A DNA stretch of 64,000 nucleotides from Bacteroidota bacterium. Lineage in GTDB: Bacteria; Bacteroidota; Bacteroidia; Chitinophagales; Saprospiraceae. Shown here piece after piece: positions 37,593 to 46,251 of this stretch. The stretch spans positions 1 to 64,000 of the forward strand of contig JAAEZH010000007.1 of the NCBI GenBank assembly GCA_018222965.1, read 5' to 3'. Both the position numbers and the translations under genes were made by a program. The stretch's first letter is position 1. Every line of letters starts with the position of its first letter. The notes beneath the pieces are model-generated. The model was not told the DNA's origin. It did not search any database and saw only the letters and a list, made by a program, of their open reading frames with translations.

Positions 37593-38531
37593 TTAATTGT
37601 CTCTTTTTCGGCCAAAAATATCTAGTTTTTCGCGGCTTCCTTCACTATCCAGAATGGGTTCTGGTCTGGGGGGTTCGTCAGATACCTGATTGAATATCTT
37701 GGGGATGTGAACCCACATCCCTTCCTCCAGCTTATAGCCTTCATAGCTGCCATCGGGCAGGTATTGTGGTTCTGCGCCCGGTGCGCCGCCACCGAAAAGG
37801 ATAAGGTGGTCAAAAATTATCCCGCCCAATAATTCATCGAAATTGAGTTTTATGGAGGCTTCCGCCGAATATTCCAATACGAGTCGACTGCGGGTTTCTA
37901 TGCTTCCGGATTCGGTGGGCTTTACAAATACCGGTGCTCCGAATTTGGGTTTGCCCTCCTCAAAATAAAGGACATCAACCAGTTTTCTCCTGTCAAAGAA
38001 AGAGTATCCGTCAAATCCAAACAACAGGTATTTTGGACCATCCGGGCTTTCAAACGATTTGATGTTGTAATATAAAGCTCCATACCATTGTTCGTGTGTA
38101 AGGTTCTCCTGTTCTGGAGCGAGCACCTCAAAGGAACGATCAATCAGCGGAAACAACTGTAGCTCTCCTGTATTCATCTGTATTGCTCCGTAATACCGAT
38201 AATCATCCACATCGACATACAATTGCCAGGTGAAGATCCGAAAGGTGCTATCCTGCGGATACTGAATAGAAATAGACTGTACGCGATTGAAAGGATAATT
38301 GAAGGAGTTTGGAACCTTCAGGGCATTCACCAGCGTAGGGATTAATTTCTGCGTGGCTCCAAAACGGTGTTGTGGCATAGAGTCGTTGATCACTGCATAG
38401 GAAAGCAAGGAGATGGTGTCCTCGTACGTATCGAGGATCTCCAGGTTCTCAGAGGTGATTTCTCCGGCTTTCTCCTGAGCCTGAAGCCCATAAGCGCAAA
38501 GGGAAAATAAAAGTAGCAAAGTATATCGCAT
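37593..38531 (-). CDS. Secreted protein, unknown function
   Basis: The 312-residue protein has a signal peptide (core LLLLFSLCAYG, cleavage near LQAQ). The mature part is mostly beta, with many Tyr, Phe and Asp and recurring segments such as WYGALYYNIKSF and LLFGFDGYSFFDRRK. There is no T9SS tail, so it may be periplasmic. The charged C-terminal 40 residues look disordered. I do not recognise a named family; similar proteins seem to be confined to Saprospiria-like genomes. No neighbouring gene explains its role. Confidence 0.75.
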   Translation of the reverse strand: MRYTLLLLFSLCAYGLQAQEKAGEITSENLEILDTYEDTISLLSYAVINDSMPQHRFGATQKLIPTLVNALKVPNSFNYPFNRVQSISIQYPQDSTFRIFTWQLYVDVDDYRYYGAIQMNTGELQLFPLIDRSFEVLAPEQENLTHEQWYGALYYNIKSFESPDGPKYLLFGFDGYSFFDRRKLVDVLYFEEGKPKFGAPVFVKPTESGSIETRSRLVLEYSAEASIKLNFDELLGGIIFDHLILFGGGAPGAEPQYLPDGSYEGYKLEEGMWVHIPKIFNQVSDEPPRPEPILDSEGSREKLDIFGRKRDN

Positions 38532-38637
38532 AGAAATTCTTTCTTTCAGCTAGCAAAACGAAGGTCTTGTTACCTTTAGTTTATTGTACGTCTATAAATT
38601 GTAGATAACTTTATTTTTCAACCACAACACATACATT

Positions 38638-38880
38638 ATGAGTTTCTTGTACTTTATTATTGTTGGAGCAATTGCTGGTTGGCTGGCCGGTGAAATTATG
38701 AAAGGCAGTGGGTATGGATTGCTAATGAATATCCTGCTTGGAATTGTTGGAGGTGTTGTTGGTGGCTGGTTGTTTGGAATCCTGGGCCTATCCTCTTCAG
38801 GTTCATTGATCGGTTCCATTGTCACAGCACTGGTAGGAGCCGTAGTCGTAATTTATATCGCCCGACTGGTGAAGCGTTAA
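38638..38880 (+). CDS. GlsB/YeaQ/YmgE family small membrane protein
   Basis: The 80-residue protein has three hydrophobic, glycine-rich helices, with the family pattern AGWLAGEIMKG and LLGIVGGVVGGWLFG. This is the transglycosylase-associated-protein family; the old name does not reflect a proven enzyme activity. Members are inner-membrane proteins induced by stress. Its stop codon overlaps, tail to tail, the stop codon of the VWA gene on the other strand (TTAA at 38877-38880). Confidence 0.9.
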   Translation: MSFLYFIIVGAIAGWLAGEIMKGSGYGLLMNILLGIVGGVVGGWLFGILGLSSSGSLIGSIVTALVGAVVVIYIARLVKR

Positions 38881-39971
38881 CGCTTTTTCCGCTTGTTGTT
38901 TTTATAATCGAGAAAGATAAATTCCCCTAATCCTTGCAAGCTGGAATAGAAAGCTTTTCCATTATTAGCCTTGGTAAACTGGTCGACAAAACGAACCAGA
39001 TAAGGATCCCGGGCTATCATAAATGTGGTAATGGGAATATCCAGTTTTCGACAACGGGTTGCGAGGTTTAGGGTTCGATTTACAATCTTCCGATCCAGCC
39101 CGAAGCTATTCTTGTAGTATTTCTTTCCCTTTTTGATACAGGTGGGTTTCCCATCTGTAATCATGAAAATCTGTTTATTCGGATTCCTTCTCCGGCGCAG
39201 CAGATCCATAGCCAGTTCCAGTCCGGCAACCGTATTGGTATGATAAGGACCTACTTTGAGGTAGGGGAGGTCTTTTATTTCAATTTGCCAGGCATCATTT
39301 CCGAAAACAATAATATCGAGCGTATCCTTAGGATAGCGGGTGGTTATGAGCTCGGAAAGGGCCATGGCCACTTTTTTGGCGGGGGTGATCCGATCTTCTC
39401 CATATAATATCATGGAGTGACTGATATCAATCATGAGTACGGTACTCATTTGAGATTGATAATAAGTCTCCTGCACTTCCAGATCATCACGGGTTAACTG
39501 AAAGTTGTCGATACCGTGATTAATTTGTGCATTGCGTAAGGATTCGGAAATGGCAATATGCTCCAGGGAATCTCCAAATTCGTAGGGTCGGCGATCGGCT
39601 GTGAATTCATCGCCTTTACCACTGTGTTTGGTATTGTGTTTGCCCCGGGCCGATTTCTTTAACTGCCCAAAGGTGTCTTCGAGCGCTTTTTGCCGCAAGG
39701 CAATCTCCATCTTGGAGGAAGGGGAGAAATTGGGATCCTGGGGACTGTTTTGGCGGATCATTCCTTTATCAATCAGATCCTGGATGAAGTCGGCCATGCT
39801 ATATTCATCATTGGTCAGGCTGTATTGTTTGTCCAGTTCTGTAAGCCAGGACAAAGCCTCTGACACATCACCGGATGTATACAATAAAAGTTCCTGAAAC
39901 AGCTTCAAAAGCTTATCGAAAACAGAGCCTTCCTCTCCCGGAGTATAGGCAGTAAATTGCCAACCAATCAT
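38877..39971 (-). CDS. VWA-domain protein (CoxE/ChlD-like)
   Basis: The 364 residues have no signal peptide. The N-terminal 150 residues are helical and charged, and residues about 175-340 form a von Willebrand A domain. The MIDAS metal site is visible as DISHS, with later T and D positions in HTNTVAG and MITDGKP. Proteins with this layout usually work with a MoxR-type AAA+ ATPase as a chelatase- or chaperone-like pair. No such ATPase gene is next to it here, so its partner must be elsewhere. The substrate is unknown. Confidence 0.82.
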   Translation of the reverse strand: MIGWQFTAYTPGEEGSVFDKLLKLFQELLLYTSGDVSEALSWLTELDKQYSLTNDEYSMADFIQDLIDKGMIRQNSPQDPNFSPSSKMEIALRQKALEDTFGQLKKSARGKHNTKHSGKGDEFTADRRPYEFGDSLEHIAISESLRNAQINHGIDNFQLTRDDLEVQETYYQSQMSTVLMIDISHSMILYGEDRITPAKKVAMALSELITTRYPKDTLDIIVFGNDAWQIEIKDLPYLKVGPYHTNTVAGLELAMDLLRRRRNPNKQIFMITDGKPTCIKKGKKYYKNSFGLDRKIVNRTLNLATRCRKLDIPITTFMIARDPYLVRFVDQFTKANNGKAFYSSLQGLGEFIFLDYKNNKRKKR

Positions 39972-39984
39972 CTCTTAGCTCCTC

Positions 39985-40536
39985 TTAGTAGCCACAGCAT
40001 TGAACCAGCTCTTCGTAATCTGGTCGGTCTGAGGCCAGTTTGTGAATGAATTTTTCCTGGATCTCTCCATCGCGAATAACAAATATCCCGGGCATTTGAA
40101 AGCCGTCTCCCAATTGCCGGTTTCCGATGCCGTGACCGGCCACGACGCCTGCTGAAAATCCTCTGATCCAGGTATTGAGGCCAAAAAGTTGGGTGAAATT
40201 ACCTTTGGTCAGTCCAAAAGCTTTGTAATATTCACATTCCGGATCTCCAATATGCACAGGGTCTTCTATGGAATAACGCTCAAAATACTGCGTGGCCGTC
40301 TCCTTGTCAGACATATGGACATAGATAATATCCAATCCACGATCCTGAAAGCCTTTTTGCTTCTTTGATAGATCTGCCAGTGCTTCCCGGCAAAAGGTAC
40401 ATCCGAATTGTCTAAGGAATACCAACAGAACCGGCTTTTGCCTGGATCGATCCAGCAGGGAATTGCCTTCGTTGGTGATCATTTCATGCATCACTTCAGA
40501 AAGTGGGCGGGTACTATGATTAATTTCTTTTGTCAT
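39985..40536 (-). CDS. Thioredoxin-fold AhpC/TSA-like protein
   Basis: The 183-residue protein carries a thioredoxin-like fold with the redox motif RQFGCTFCRE near residue 45, the pattern of the AhpC-TSA_2 (PRXL2) family. VHIGDPECEYYKAFGL and PGIFVIRDGEI are further family marks. I chose ATG 40536 rather than the longer reading from 40563. There is no export signal, so it should act in the cytoplasm, probably in thiol-dependent peroxide or disulfide chemistry. It is 13 bp upstream of the VWA gene on the same strand and likely cotranscribed with it. Confidence 0.82.
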   Translation of the reverse strand: MTKEINHSTRPLSEVMHEMITNEGNSLLDRSRQKPVLLVFLRQFGCTFCREALADLSKKQKGFQDRGLDIIYVHMSDKETATQYFERYSIEDPVHIGDPECEYYKAFGLTKGNFTQLFGLNTWIRGFSAGVVAGHGIGNRQLGDGFQMPGIFVIRDGEIQEKFIHKLASDRPDYEELVQCCGY

Positions 40537-40623
40537 GACTGCTAAAGACCAACATCTTAACACGGGCTTCTCCGACTTGGTTTAAAAACCTGTTGGTTTT
40601 TTTAAGTGTGAATCCAATGATAC

Positions 40624-40654
40624 AAAAAAGAGCATCTTCTTTAAGAAGACACCC
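40624..40654 (-). terminator. Intrinsic terminator of mdh
   Basis: Read on the minus strand, GGGTGTCTTC pairs with GAAGATGCTC through ten positions including G-U pairs, around TTAAA, and a run of six T follows. It lies 48 bp after the mdh stop. Confidence 0.82.
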
Positions 40655-40701
40655 TTTTCATATCTCAAACACTTGTCGGGATAATTACCCGGGCAAATAT
40701 T

Positions 40702-41634
40702 TTAGAGCTTCATGTCATTGAATACGTCAATCACCTGACGAACGTGCTCGGCAGAAGTATTCAGAAGTTCTTTCTCATCGTCATTCAACTTGAGTTCGAT
40801 CACTTCTTCAATACCATTTTTTCCGAGTTTTACCGGAACACCGAGAAACAGGTCATCCAGACCATACTCCCCTTGTAGTAAAGCACAACAAGGGAAAATA
40901 CGTTGCTCGTCGCGAACGATGGTTTCAACCATTTGTGCGGCTGCAGCACCCGGTGCATACCAGGCAGAAGTACCCATCAATTGTACCAGCTCTCCACCGC
41001 CTTTTTTCGTGCGGTTTACAATAGCATCGAGTTTACCCATGTCGATCATTTCTGTAACCGGAATACCAGAAACAGTGGTGTAACGCGGAAGCGGAACCAT
41101 GGTGTCACCATGTCCACCCATCAAAACAGCCTGAATGTCTTTAGGAGAAACATTCAACTCAGTAGCCAGAAAAGCGCGGTACCGGGCAGTATCCAAAATA
41201 CCAGCCATACCAAATACGCGTGTCTTGTCCAATCCGCTGGCGCGGTAGGCGGCCAGAGTCATTACATCGAGTGGGTTAGAAACGATGATAATAATTGGAT
41301 TCTTGGAGTATTTCATAATACTCTCTGTTACCGAGTTTACGATCTTGGCATTGGTAGAAATCAAATCGTCTCGGCTCATACCTGGTTTACGGGGCACTCC
41401 TGCAGTGATAACAACGATGTCGGAATCGGCTGTTTCTGCATAGTCTTCCGTACCAGTCAGGGCAGTGCTGTAATAATCAACGGGAGCTTGCTGCCAGCTG
41501 TCCAGGGCTTTACCCCGGGCCATATCGCCTTTGATATCCAGAAGGACTACTTCTTTAACAACATCTTTGTGGGCGAGCACATTGGCAACAGTGGCCCCTA
41601 CATTACCTGCACCAACTACGGTTACTTTACTCAT
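40702..41634 (-). CDS. mdh: Malate dehydrogenase
   Basis: The 310-residue protein is of the LDH-like malate dehydrogenase type. It has the NAD-binding glycine motif VVGAGNVGATVA, the substrate loop AGVPRKPGMSRDDL with the Arg that selects oxaloacetate/malate, the catalytic Asp/His pair in DTARYR and GGHGDTMVPLP, and YGLDDLFLGVPV near the end. It interconverts malate and oxaloacetate in the TCA cycle. A TACTTTTG box on the minus strand (41669-41676) and a terminator frame it as a single-gene transcript. Confidence 0.96.
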   Translation of the reverse strand: MSKVTVVGAGNVGATVANVLAHKDVVKEVVLLDIKGDMARGKALDSWQQAPVDYYSTALTGTEDYAETADSDIVVITAGVPRKPGMSRDDLISTNAKIVNSVTESIMKYSKNPIIIIVSNPLDVMTLAAYRASGLDKTRVFGMAGILDTARYRAFLATELNVSPKDIQAVLMGGHGDTMVPLPRYTTVSGIPVTEMIDMGKLDAIVNRTKKGGGELVQLMGTSAWYAPGAAAAQMVETIVRDEQRIFPCCALLQGEYGLDDLFLGVPVKLGKNGIEEVIELKLNDDEKELLNTSAEHVRQVIDVFNDMKL

Positions 41635-41668
41635 GGAGGAAGAATTTTTTAAATCTTTTAAAACGCTG

Positions 41669-41676
41669 CAAAAGTA
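41669..41676 (-). promoter_or_regulatory. Probable -7 promoter element of mdh
   Basis: The minus strand reads TACTTTTG, matching TAnnTTTG, 35 bp before the mdh ATG. The -33 region has no exact TTG. Confidence 0.5.
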
Positions 41677-41790
41677 GGTTTTTTTCAGCAGCCCCGGAAA
41701 AAGAATTGGCGGCCGAAAGACATCCGTGCCCTTGTATTTTTGCTATTTTTACCCCCAGCAAGAATTTAAGACAATAATTAAAGCTTTAAG

Positions 41791-43326
41791 ATGAAACAAA
41801 TTTATATGCTTACCCTGGCACTTCTGTTAATAGGAAGTCACCAGACCTGGGCGCAAGCTAACGGAAAGTGCGGGTTTGTACCTACTCAGGAAATGATTCA
41901 AAGAACGCTCGCGAATAAAGCAGCTGCAGAGAACGGACTGGCTTTGGATTTTCGCGATGGAGAAACATATGTTCCTATCAAATTTCACCTGATCGCCAAA
42001 CTGGACGGTTCCTTCCGCGTGGATGAATCAAACGTTTTTGAAGCGCTTTGTTACCTCAACAACGCTTACATAGATCAAGGTATTCAGTTTTACATCTATC
42101 AGGGTTTCGACTACATTAATAATGATGTAGCCTGGGATTTTCCGGAAGACAACCTCTTCCTGATGAATAGTCGTAAAGAAGCCAGAGCCGTAAATATTTA
42201 CATCGGCAACAAAGCCGAAACACCAGATGACCCGAGCCCGGGTACCACGCTCGCTTATTACAATCCTGGTTATGACTGGATCGTATGTAAGCGTTCGGAA
42301 GTAAACGGAGGAAGCAGTACGTTGGCGCACGAGTTGGGCCACTTCTTCAGCCTCTTACATACTTTCAACGGCTGGGAATGCTCTCCCTGGGATGATGAAA
42401 TCCACGGCAACCCGGTTTCTTCTACTACTGCTCCTTGTCCTTCCCTGGAAGACGGAGATCCTGTAGACGTAGAATTGGCAGACGGTTCAAACTGTGAAAC
42501 AGCAGGTGATTTCCTTTGTGATACTCCGGCTGATTACAACTTTGGCTTGTTTGACAACGGAGACTGTATATACAACTACAATTGTATGGACCCTTCCGGC
42601 AATAGCATGGATCCAATGGAGAATAATTTCATGAGCTATTTTGGCAATTGTGCTTCTTACGTATTTACTGAAGAGCAGGAAGGTTTGGTGGCTGCCGATT
42701 TGGCGAGCCGTTCAATTCTGGATACAGACTTTACGCCAATCGCAACAGAAATTGAAGGAGTTCCTACGCTTAATTATCCGGTAGACGGAGAAAACGTAGC
42801 TTATAATACGGTCGCTTTCAACTGGACTCCGGTGGATGGCGCAGACCGTTATATCCTCGAGTACGACATCGATCAAAACTTCAGCCTTTTGGCACAGGAG
42901 ATCATCGTATGGGGTACATACAAAAGCGTAGAAGGTCCGTTTCTGGAGAATAAAGAGTATTTCTGGAGAGTACGTCCGTTGAATGCATACTACGGTTGTA
43001 CCAGCTACAGTGAGAAAGGAACTTTTATGACAACAGACGCTGTTGCCGTTAAAGAGGTTCAGGAAGTAAATGCCTTTCAGGTAATGCCTAATCCGGTTGC
43101 TGCCGGCAACGATTTGCAGGTGAATCTGGATGTAAACACAGGCTTTGACGGGCAGGTCATCCTGCGCAGCCTTGATGGCCGCACGATCTTTGCCAAAGAA
43201 ATGGCCTTTGCAACGGGTAGCAATGTAGAATTTATCCCGACTCAAAACCTGAGCGCGGGCATCTACATGGTTTCAATCGTTACTCAAACAGGAGTATCAA
43301 CGAAGCGTGTTGTAGTAGGAAATTAA
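41791..43326 (+). CDS. M43-family metalloprotease with T9SS tail
   Basis: The 511-residue protein has a signal peptide (ends QTWAQ) and a pappalysin/cytophagalysin-type zinc protease domain (about 60-310). The zinc motif near residue 179 reads HELGHFFSLLH, where the family usually has Gly rather than the first Ser of SLLH. A methionine of the Met-turn type follows in NNFMSYFGNC. A fibronectin-III-like domain (about 325-415) comes next, and a type A T9SS sorting domain closes the protein (MPNPVAAGNDLQVNL ... KRVVVGN). It should degrade protein at the surface or outside the cell. Confidence 0.9.
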   Translation: MKQIYMLTLALLLIGSHQTWAQANGKCGFVPTQEMIQRTLANKAAAENGLALDFRDGETYVPIKFHLIAKLDGSFRVDESNVFEALCYLNNAYIDQGIQFYIYQGFDYINNDVAWDFPEDNLFLMNSRKEARAVNIYIGNKAETPDDPSPGTTLAYYNPGYDWIVCKRSEVNGGSSTLAHELGHFFSLLHTFNGWECSPWDDEIHGNPVSSTTAPCPSLEDGDPVDVELADGSNCETAGDFLCDTPADYNFGLFDNGDCIYNYNCMDPSGNSMDPMENNFMSYFGNCASYVFTEEQEGLVAADLASRSILDTDFTPIATEIEGVPTLNYPVDGENVAYNTVAFNWTPVDGADRYILEYDIDQNFSLLAQEIIVWGTYKSVEGPFLENKEYFWRVRPLNAYYGCTSYSEKGTFMTTDAVAVKEVQEVNAFQVMPNPVAAGNDLQVNLDVNTGFDGQVILRSLDGRTIFAKEMAFATGSNVEFIPTQNLSAGIYMVSIVTQTGVSTKRVVVGN

Positions 43327-43354
43327 TAAGCTTTGCCTTTCGGCGAATGAATGG

Positions 43355-43395
43355 ATATCCCGAATTCCGGTTTACCGGAGTTCGGGATATTTTTT
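43355..43395. terminator. Bidirectional terminator
   Basis: ATATCCCGAATTCCGG pairs with CCGGAGTTCGGGATAT (one G-T pair) around TTTA, followed by TTTTTT on the plus strand. It serves the protease gene and, in reverse, xseB, whose stop codon at 43394 sits at its edge. Confidence 0.9.
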
Positions 43396-43570
43396 ATCCC
43401 TCGAGTTTTTCTTCCAGGCCGCGAAGCCGGTCTCTGCACCAGGCAATTAATTGTCGGGCACGATCCATTTTTTTCTCCAGCTCATCTACCCCGGTTTCCG
43501 GGTTCTGAACCTGGTTCAGGATTTCCTGCAATTCGGCGAAAGCCGCTTCATATGTTTTAGGTTCTTTCAT
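43394..43570 (-). CDS. xseB: Exodeoxyribonuclease VII small subunit XseB
   Basis: Translation gives 58 residues starting MKEPKTYEAAFAELQEIL and ending RLRGLEEKLEG. The two-helix plan with the phrases YEAAFAELQEI, LEKKMDRARQLI and CRDRL is that of XseB. It combines with XseA to form the single-strand-specific nuclease ExoVII. Its ATG overlaps the xseA stop in an ATGA junction, so the two are translationally coupled. A copy of the TTCGGCGAAAGCC motif lies inside the gene on the other strand, encoding AAFAE here. Confidence 0.92.
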   Translation of the reverse strand: MKEPKTYEAAFAELQEILNQVQNPETGVDELEKKMDRARQLIAWCRDRLRGLEEKLEG

Positions 43571-44820
43571 GCTTTATCTTTTCTGTCTACCCGCAAATGG
43601 AGTGTTCCGTCTTTCAGTTTTCCCAAAACGGATTCTCCGGTTTTTACCTGATCTAATCGGCTAATGGTTTTACCGTTCGCATTTTGCAATCTGACATATC
43701 CTCTTTCCAAATGTGCCTCCGGACCCAGAACCTGAAGCTGATCCCGGATTCGATCTATTTGGAAGTTTTCCATTTTTATCCGGTGAGCAAGGGTGTCAAA
43801 AATGCCCGACTCTGCTTTGTCAAGCATAAATAACTCCTGTTGCATCCGGAGGGAAACCTGGCCTTCCAGCCGTTCCTCCAGGCCATTCAACAAAAGCTGT
43901 TGATGTTGAAGTTTGCGGTTTGCTTCCGTCCCGATTTGATGGTTTAAGTCCTCCAAAACCGCTTCGAAATTGTAGTTGTGCCGGAGGATAAATTCGGCGA
44001 CAGCCGTAGGTGTTTTCAAGGCTTCAAAGGCGACGAGGTCAAGCACAGACTCATCTCTTTCATGTCCTATGCCGGTGAGCAGGGGAATGGGGAGATCTGC
44101 GGCTGCCCGACAAAGTTGCTCATCGTCAAAAGCGATCAGGTCAGTACGCGCTCCGCCTCCTCTCAGGATAGCTGCTACATCAAATTTTTCTGCCTTTCGG
44201 CGAATGTTTTGGAATTGCTGCAAGATTTCTTTTACAGCCATTTGTCCCTGCACGCTGGCCGGAAACAGTTGGATTTCAAATTGATAACCAAATGGATTGG
44301 TCCTGATCTGCTGCATGAAATCTTCCAGCCCGGCCGCATTCGGACTGCTGATTAGCGCGATTCGCTGGATGACAGGACCCGGGTGTAAATTTCCGTTTTT
44401 TTCAAGAAGTCTCTCCTGGCGCAATTTGGCAATGGTCTCGAGTTTCTTTTGTTCCAACAGGCCAATGGTAAATTCGGGATCAATGTCTTCAACGATTAGT
44501 TTGTAGCCAAATTTTTCGTGAAAATCTACCCGTGCCTGCAGCTGTACTTCCATGCCTGCCCGCAGCACTCCGTCGACCTGGCGGCCCCGGTTTCGCTTCA
44601 GGCGGCGGTAGGTGCGTTGCCAAAGAACAGCAGAAGCTTGTGCGCGAACGTCTTCGGCTTCTTTTTCGATCAGATTGAGGTAGATATGGCCTCTGGATTC
44701 CTGTAGGCTCGCGATTTCTGCCCGTACCCAAACGGGGTCCTGAAAGTTTAATGCAATGACCTGCCGCATAAAGGTATGCAGCTGGAACAGCGATTGCACA
44801 TTTTCAGGAGTTGAGTCCAT
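43567..44820 (-). CDS. xseA: Exodeoxyribonuclease VII large subunit XseA
   Basis: The 417-residue protein has an N-terminal OB-fold DNA-binding domain (residues about 10-110; WVRAEIASLQESRGHIYLNL) and the ExoVII catalytic core with ALISSPNAAGLEDF, LRGGGARTDL and PLLTGIGHERDESVLD, then a coiled-coil segment and a C-terminal strand region. ExoVII degrades single-stranded DNA from both ends. It overlaps xseB. The queA terminator lies just upstream, so xse transcription starts in the short gap before 44820. Confidence 0.95.
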   Translation of the reverse strand: MDSTPENVQSLFQLHTFMRQVIALNFQDPVWVRAEIASLQESRGHIYLNLIEKEAEDVRAQASAVLWQRTYRRLKRNRGRQVDGVLRAGMEVQLQARVDFHEKFGYKLIVEDIDPEFTIGLLEQKKLETIAKLRQERLLEKNGNLHPGPVIQRIALISSPNAAGLEDFMQQIRTNPFGYQFEIQLFPASVQGQMAVKEILQQFQNIRRKAEKFDVAAILRGGGARTDLIAFDDEQLCRAAADLPIPLLTGIGHERDESVLDLVAFEALKTPTAVAEFILRHNYNFEAVLEDLNHQIGTEANRKLQHQQLLLNGLEERLEGQVSLRMQQELFMLDKAESGIFDTLAHRIKMENFQIDRIRDQLQVLGPEAHLERGYVRLQNANGKTISRLDQVKTGESVLGKLKDGTLHLRVDRKDKA

Positions 44821-44856
44821 TGGTTTGCTCTGTTTTTTCGCAGGGAAGTAAAAGTA

Positions 44857-44889
44857 AAAAATCCCTGTCGGAGACCGGCAGGGATTTTT
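44857..44889 (-). terminator. Intrinsic terminator of queA
   Basis: AAAAATCCCTGTCGG pairs with CCGGCAGGGATTTTT (one mismatch) around AGA. Symmetric A and T runs would let it act on both strands; here it ends queA. Confidence 0.92.
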
Positions 44890-44914
44890 ATTAGATTCTT
44901 AAACAACTTCAAAA

Positions 44915-45979
44915 TTAAATGATCAACATAGCGTCGCCGTAGCTGAAGAAATTGTACTTCTCTTTTACAGCTACTTCATATGCATTCATCACTTTATCAT
45001 AACCGCCAAAAGCACAGATCATGATCAACAGACTGGATTTTGGTACGTGGAAATTGGTAACCATGCTGTCTGCGATAGTGAAATCAAAAGGCGGATAAAT
45101 AAACAGATTTGTCCAGCCCTGAGCTGCTTTCAGCAATCCTTCGGCAGATACAGCCGATTCGATAGATCGCATGGAGGTTGTTCCTACCGCACAGACGCGA
45201 TGATCAGAGGTTTTGGCTTTATTAACTACCTCAGCGGCTTTCTGCGGAATACGGAAATACTCGGCGTCCATTTTGTGTTTGCTGAGATCTTCTACCTCAA
45301 TATTTCGGAATGTACCCAGGCCAACATGCAGGGTAAGTTCAGCAAAGTCGATGCCTTTGATTTCAAAGCGCTTCATCAGCTCGCGGCTGAAATGGAGCCC
45401 GGCAGTTGGAGCTGCCACAGCACCTACTTCCTTGGCATAAATGGTTTGATAACGCTCCGTATCAAAATCCTCCACATCCCGGTCGATGTATTTTGGAAGG
45501 GGGGTGTTGCCCAGGCGATGCAATTCTTTGGTAAACTCTTCATCCGATCCATCGTAAAGGAAACGGATGGTCCGTCCGCGGCTGGTCGTATTGTCTACCA
45601 CCTCGGCAACCAGAATGTCTGAACCTTCTCCATCGCTGAAGTACAGTTTATTACCTACCCGAATTTTACGGGCCGGATCTACCAGTACATCCCAAAGACG
45701 CTGCTGCGTATTTAATTCACGCAAAAGGAATACTTCGATACGGGCACCTGTTTTTTCCTTTTTGCCGAATAGACGCGCAGGAAATACTTTGGTGTTGTTG
45801 AAGATGAAAGAATCACCTTCACCGAAATAATCAATAATGTCTTTAAATTGTTTGTGCTCGATTTCCCCGGTATCCTTGTGAAGAACCATCAGGCGGCTTT
45901 CATCACGATTTTTAGCGGGGTACTTGGCAATGCGTTCTTCAGGAAGGTCGAAAACGAATTGAGACAGTTTAGTCCTCAT
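44915..45979 (-). CDS. queA: tRNA preQ1(34) S-adenosylmethionine ribosyltransferase-isomerase
   Basis: QueA moves the ribosyl part of SAM to preQ1 in tRNA to give epoxyqueuosine. The 354 residues show the family landmarks: [20 protein letters not shown] at the start, [37 protein letters not shown] and [13 protein letters not shown] near the end. Length is normal. A TATCTTTG -7 box and a small GC hairpin lie in the leader (46052-46077). Confidence 0.96.
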   Translation of the reverse strand: MRTKLSQFVFDLPEERIAKYPAKNRDESRLMVLHKDTGEIEHKQFKDIIDYFGEGDSFIFNNTKVFPARLFGKKEKTGARIEVFLLRELNTQQRLWDVLVDPARKIRVGNKLYFSDGEGSDILVAEVVDNTTSRGRTIRFLYDGSDEEFTKELHRLGNTPLPKYIDRDVEDFDTERYQTIYAKEVGAVAAPTAGLHFSRELMKRFEIKGIDFAELTLHVGLGTFRNIEVEDLSKHKMDAEYFRIPQKAAEVVNKAKTSDHRVCAVGTTSMRSIESAVSAEGLLKAAQGWTNLFIYPPFDFTIADSMVTNFHVPKSSLLIMICAFGGYDKVMNAYEVAVKEKYNFFSYGDAMLII

Positions 45980-46051
45980 GTATATTCTGGTACTTTACGT
46001 TCAGGATCAAAGTGTGTAACAATCAGACCCTGTTGAGAGTTCATTAAAAAT

Positions 46052-46077
46052 GCCGGCTTTACCGGCGAGCAAAGATA
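46052..46077 (-). promoter_or_regulatory. Probable queA promoter box and leader hairpin
   Basis: On the minus strand TATCTTTG (46070-46077) matches TAnnTTTG. Just downstream GCCGG and CCGGC form a small hairpin followed by ATTTTT, so the transcript could begin with a stem-loop or carry a weak attenuator. Confidence 0.4.
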
Positions 46078-46229
46078 AAAATTCAAAAGTTATACAGCAG
46101 GGAATCGGCAGATTAAATAAGAAATGCCCAAGTTGGCAGGTTTATCAGCCCAAAGTTGTTTATCTAATATGCTCATCGACCAAATGGAGCTGTTTATCGA
46201 AAGCATAGTGTAGATGCCCTTGCTAATTC

Positions 46230-46237
46230 TATCTTTG
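46230..46237 (+). promoter_or_regulatory. Probable -7 promoter element TATCTTTG
   Basis: The box lies 14 bp before the ATG at 46252, which would give a very short 5' leader. No TTG at the standard distance. Confidence 0.42.
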
Positions 46238-46251
46238 AGATTGTAAAAAAC

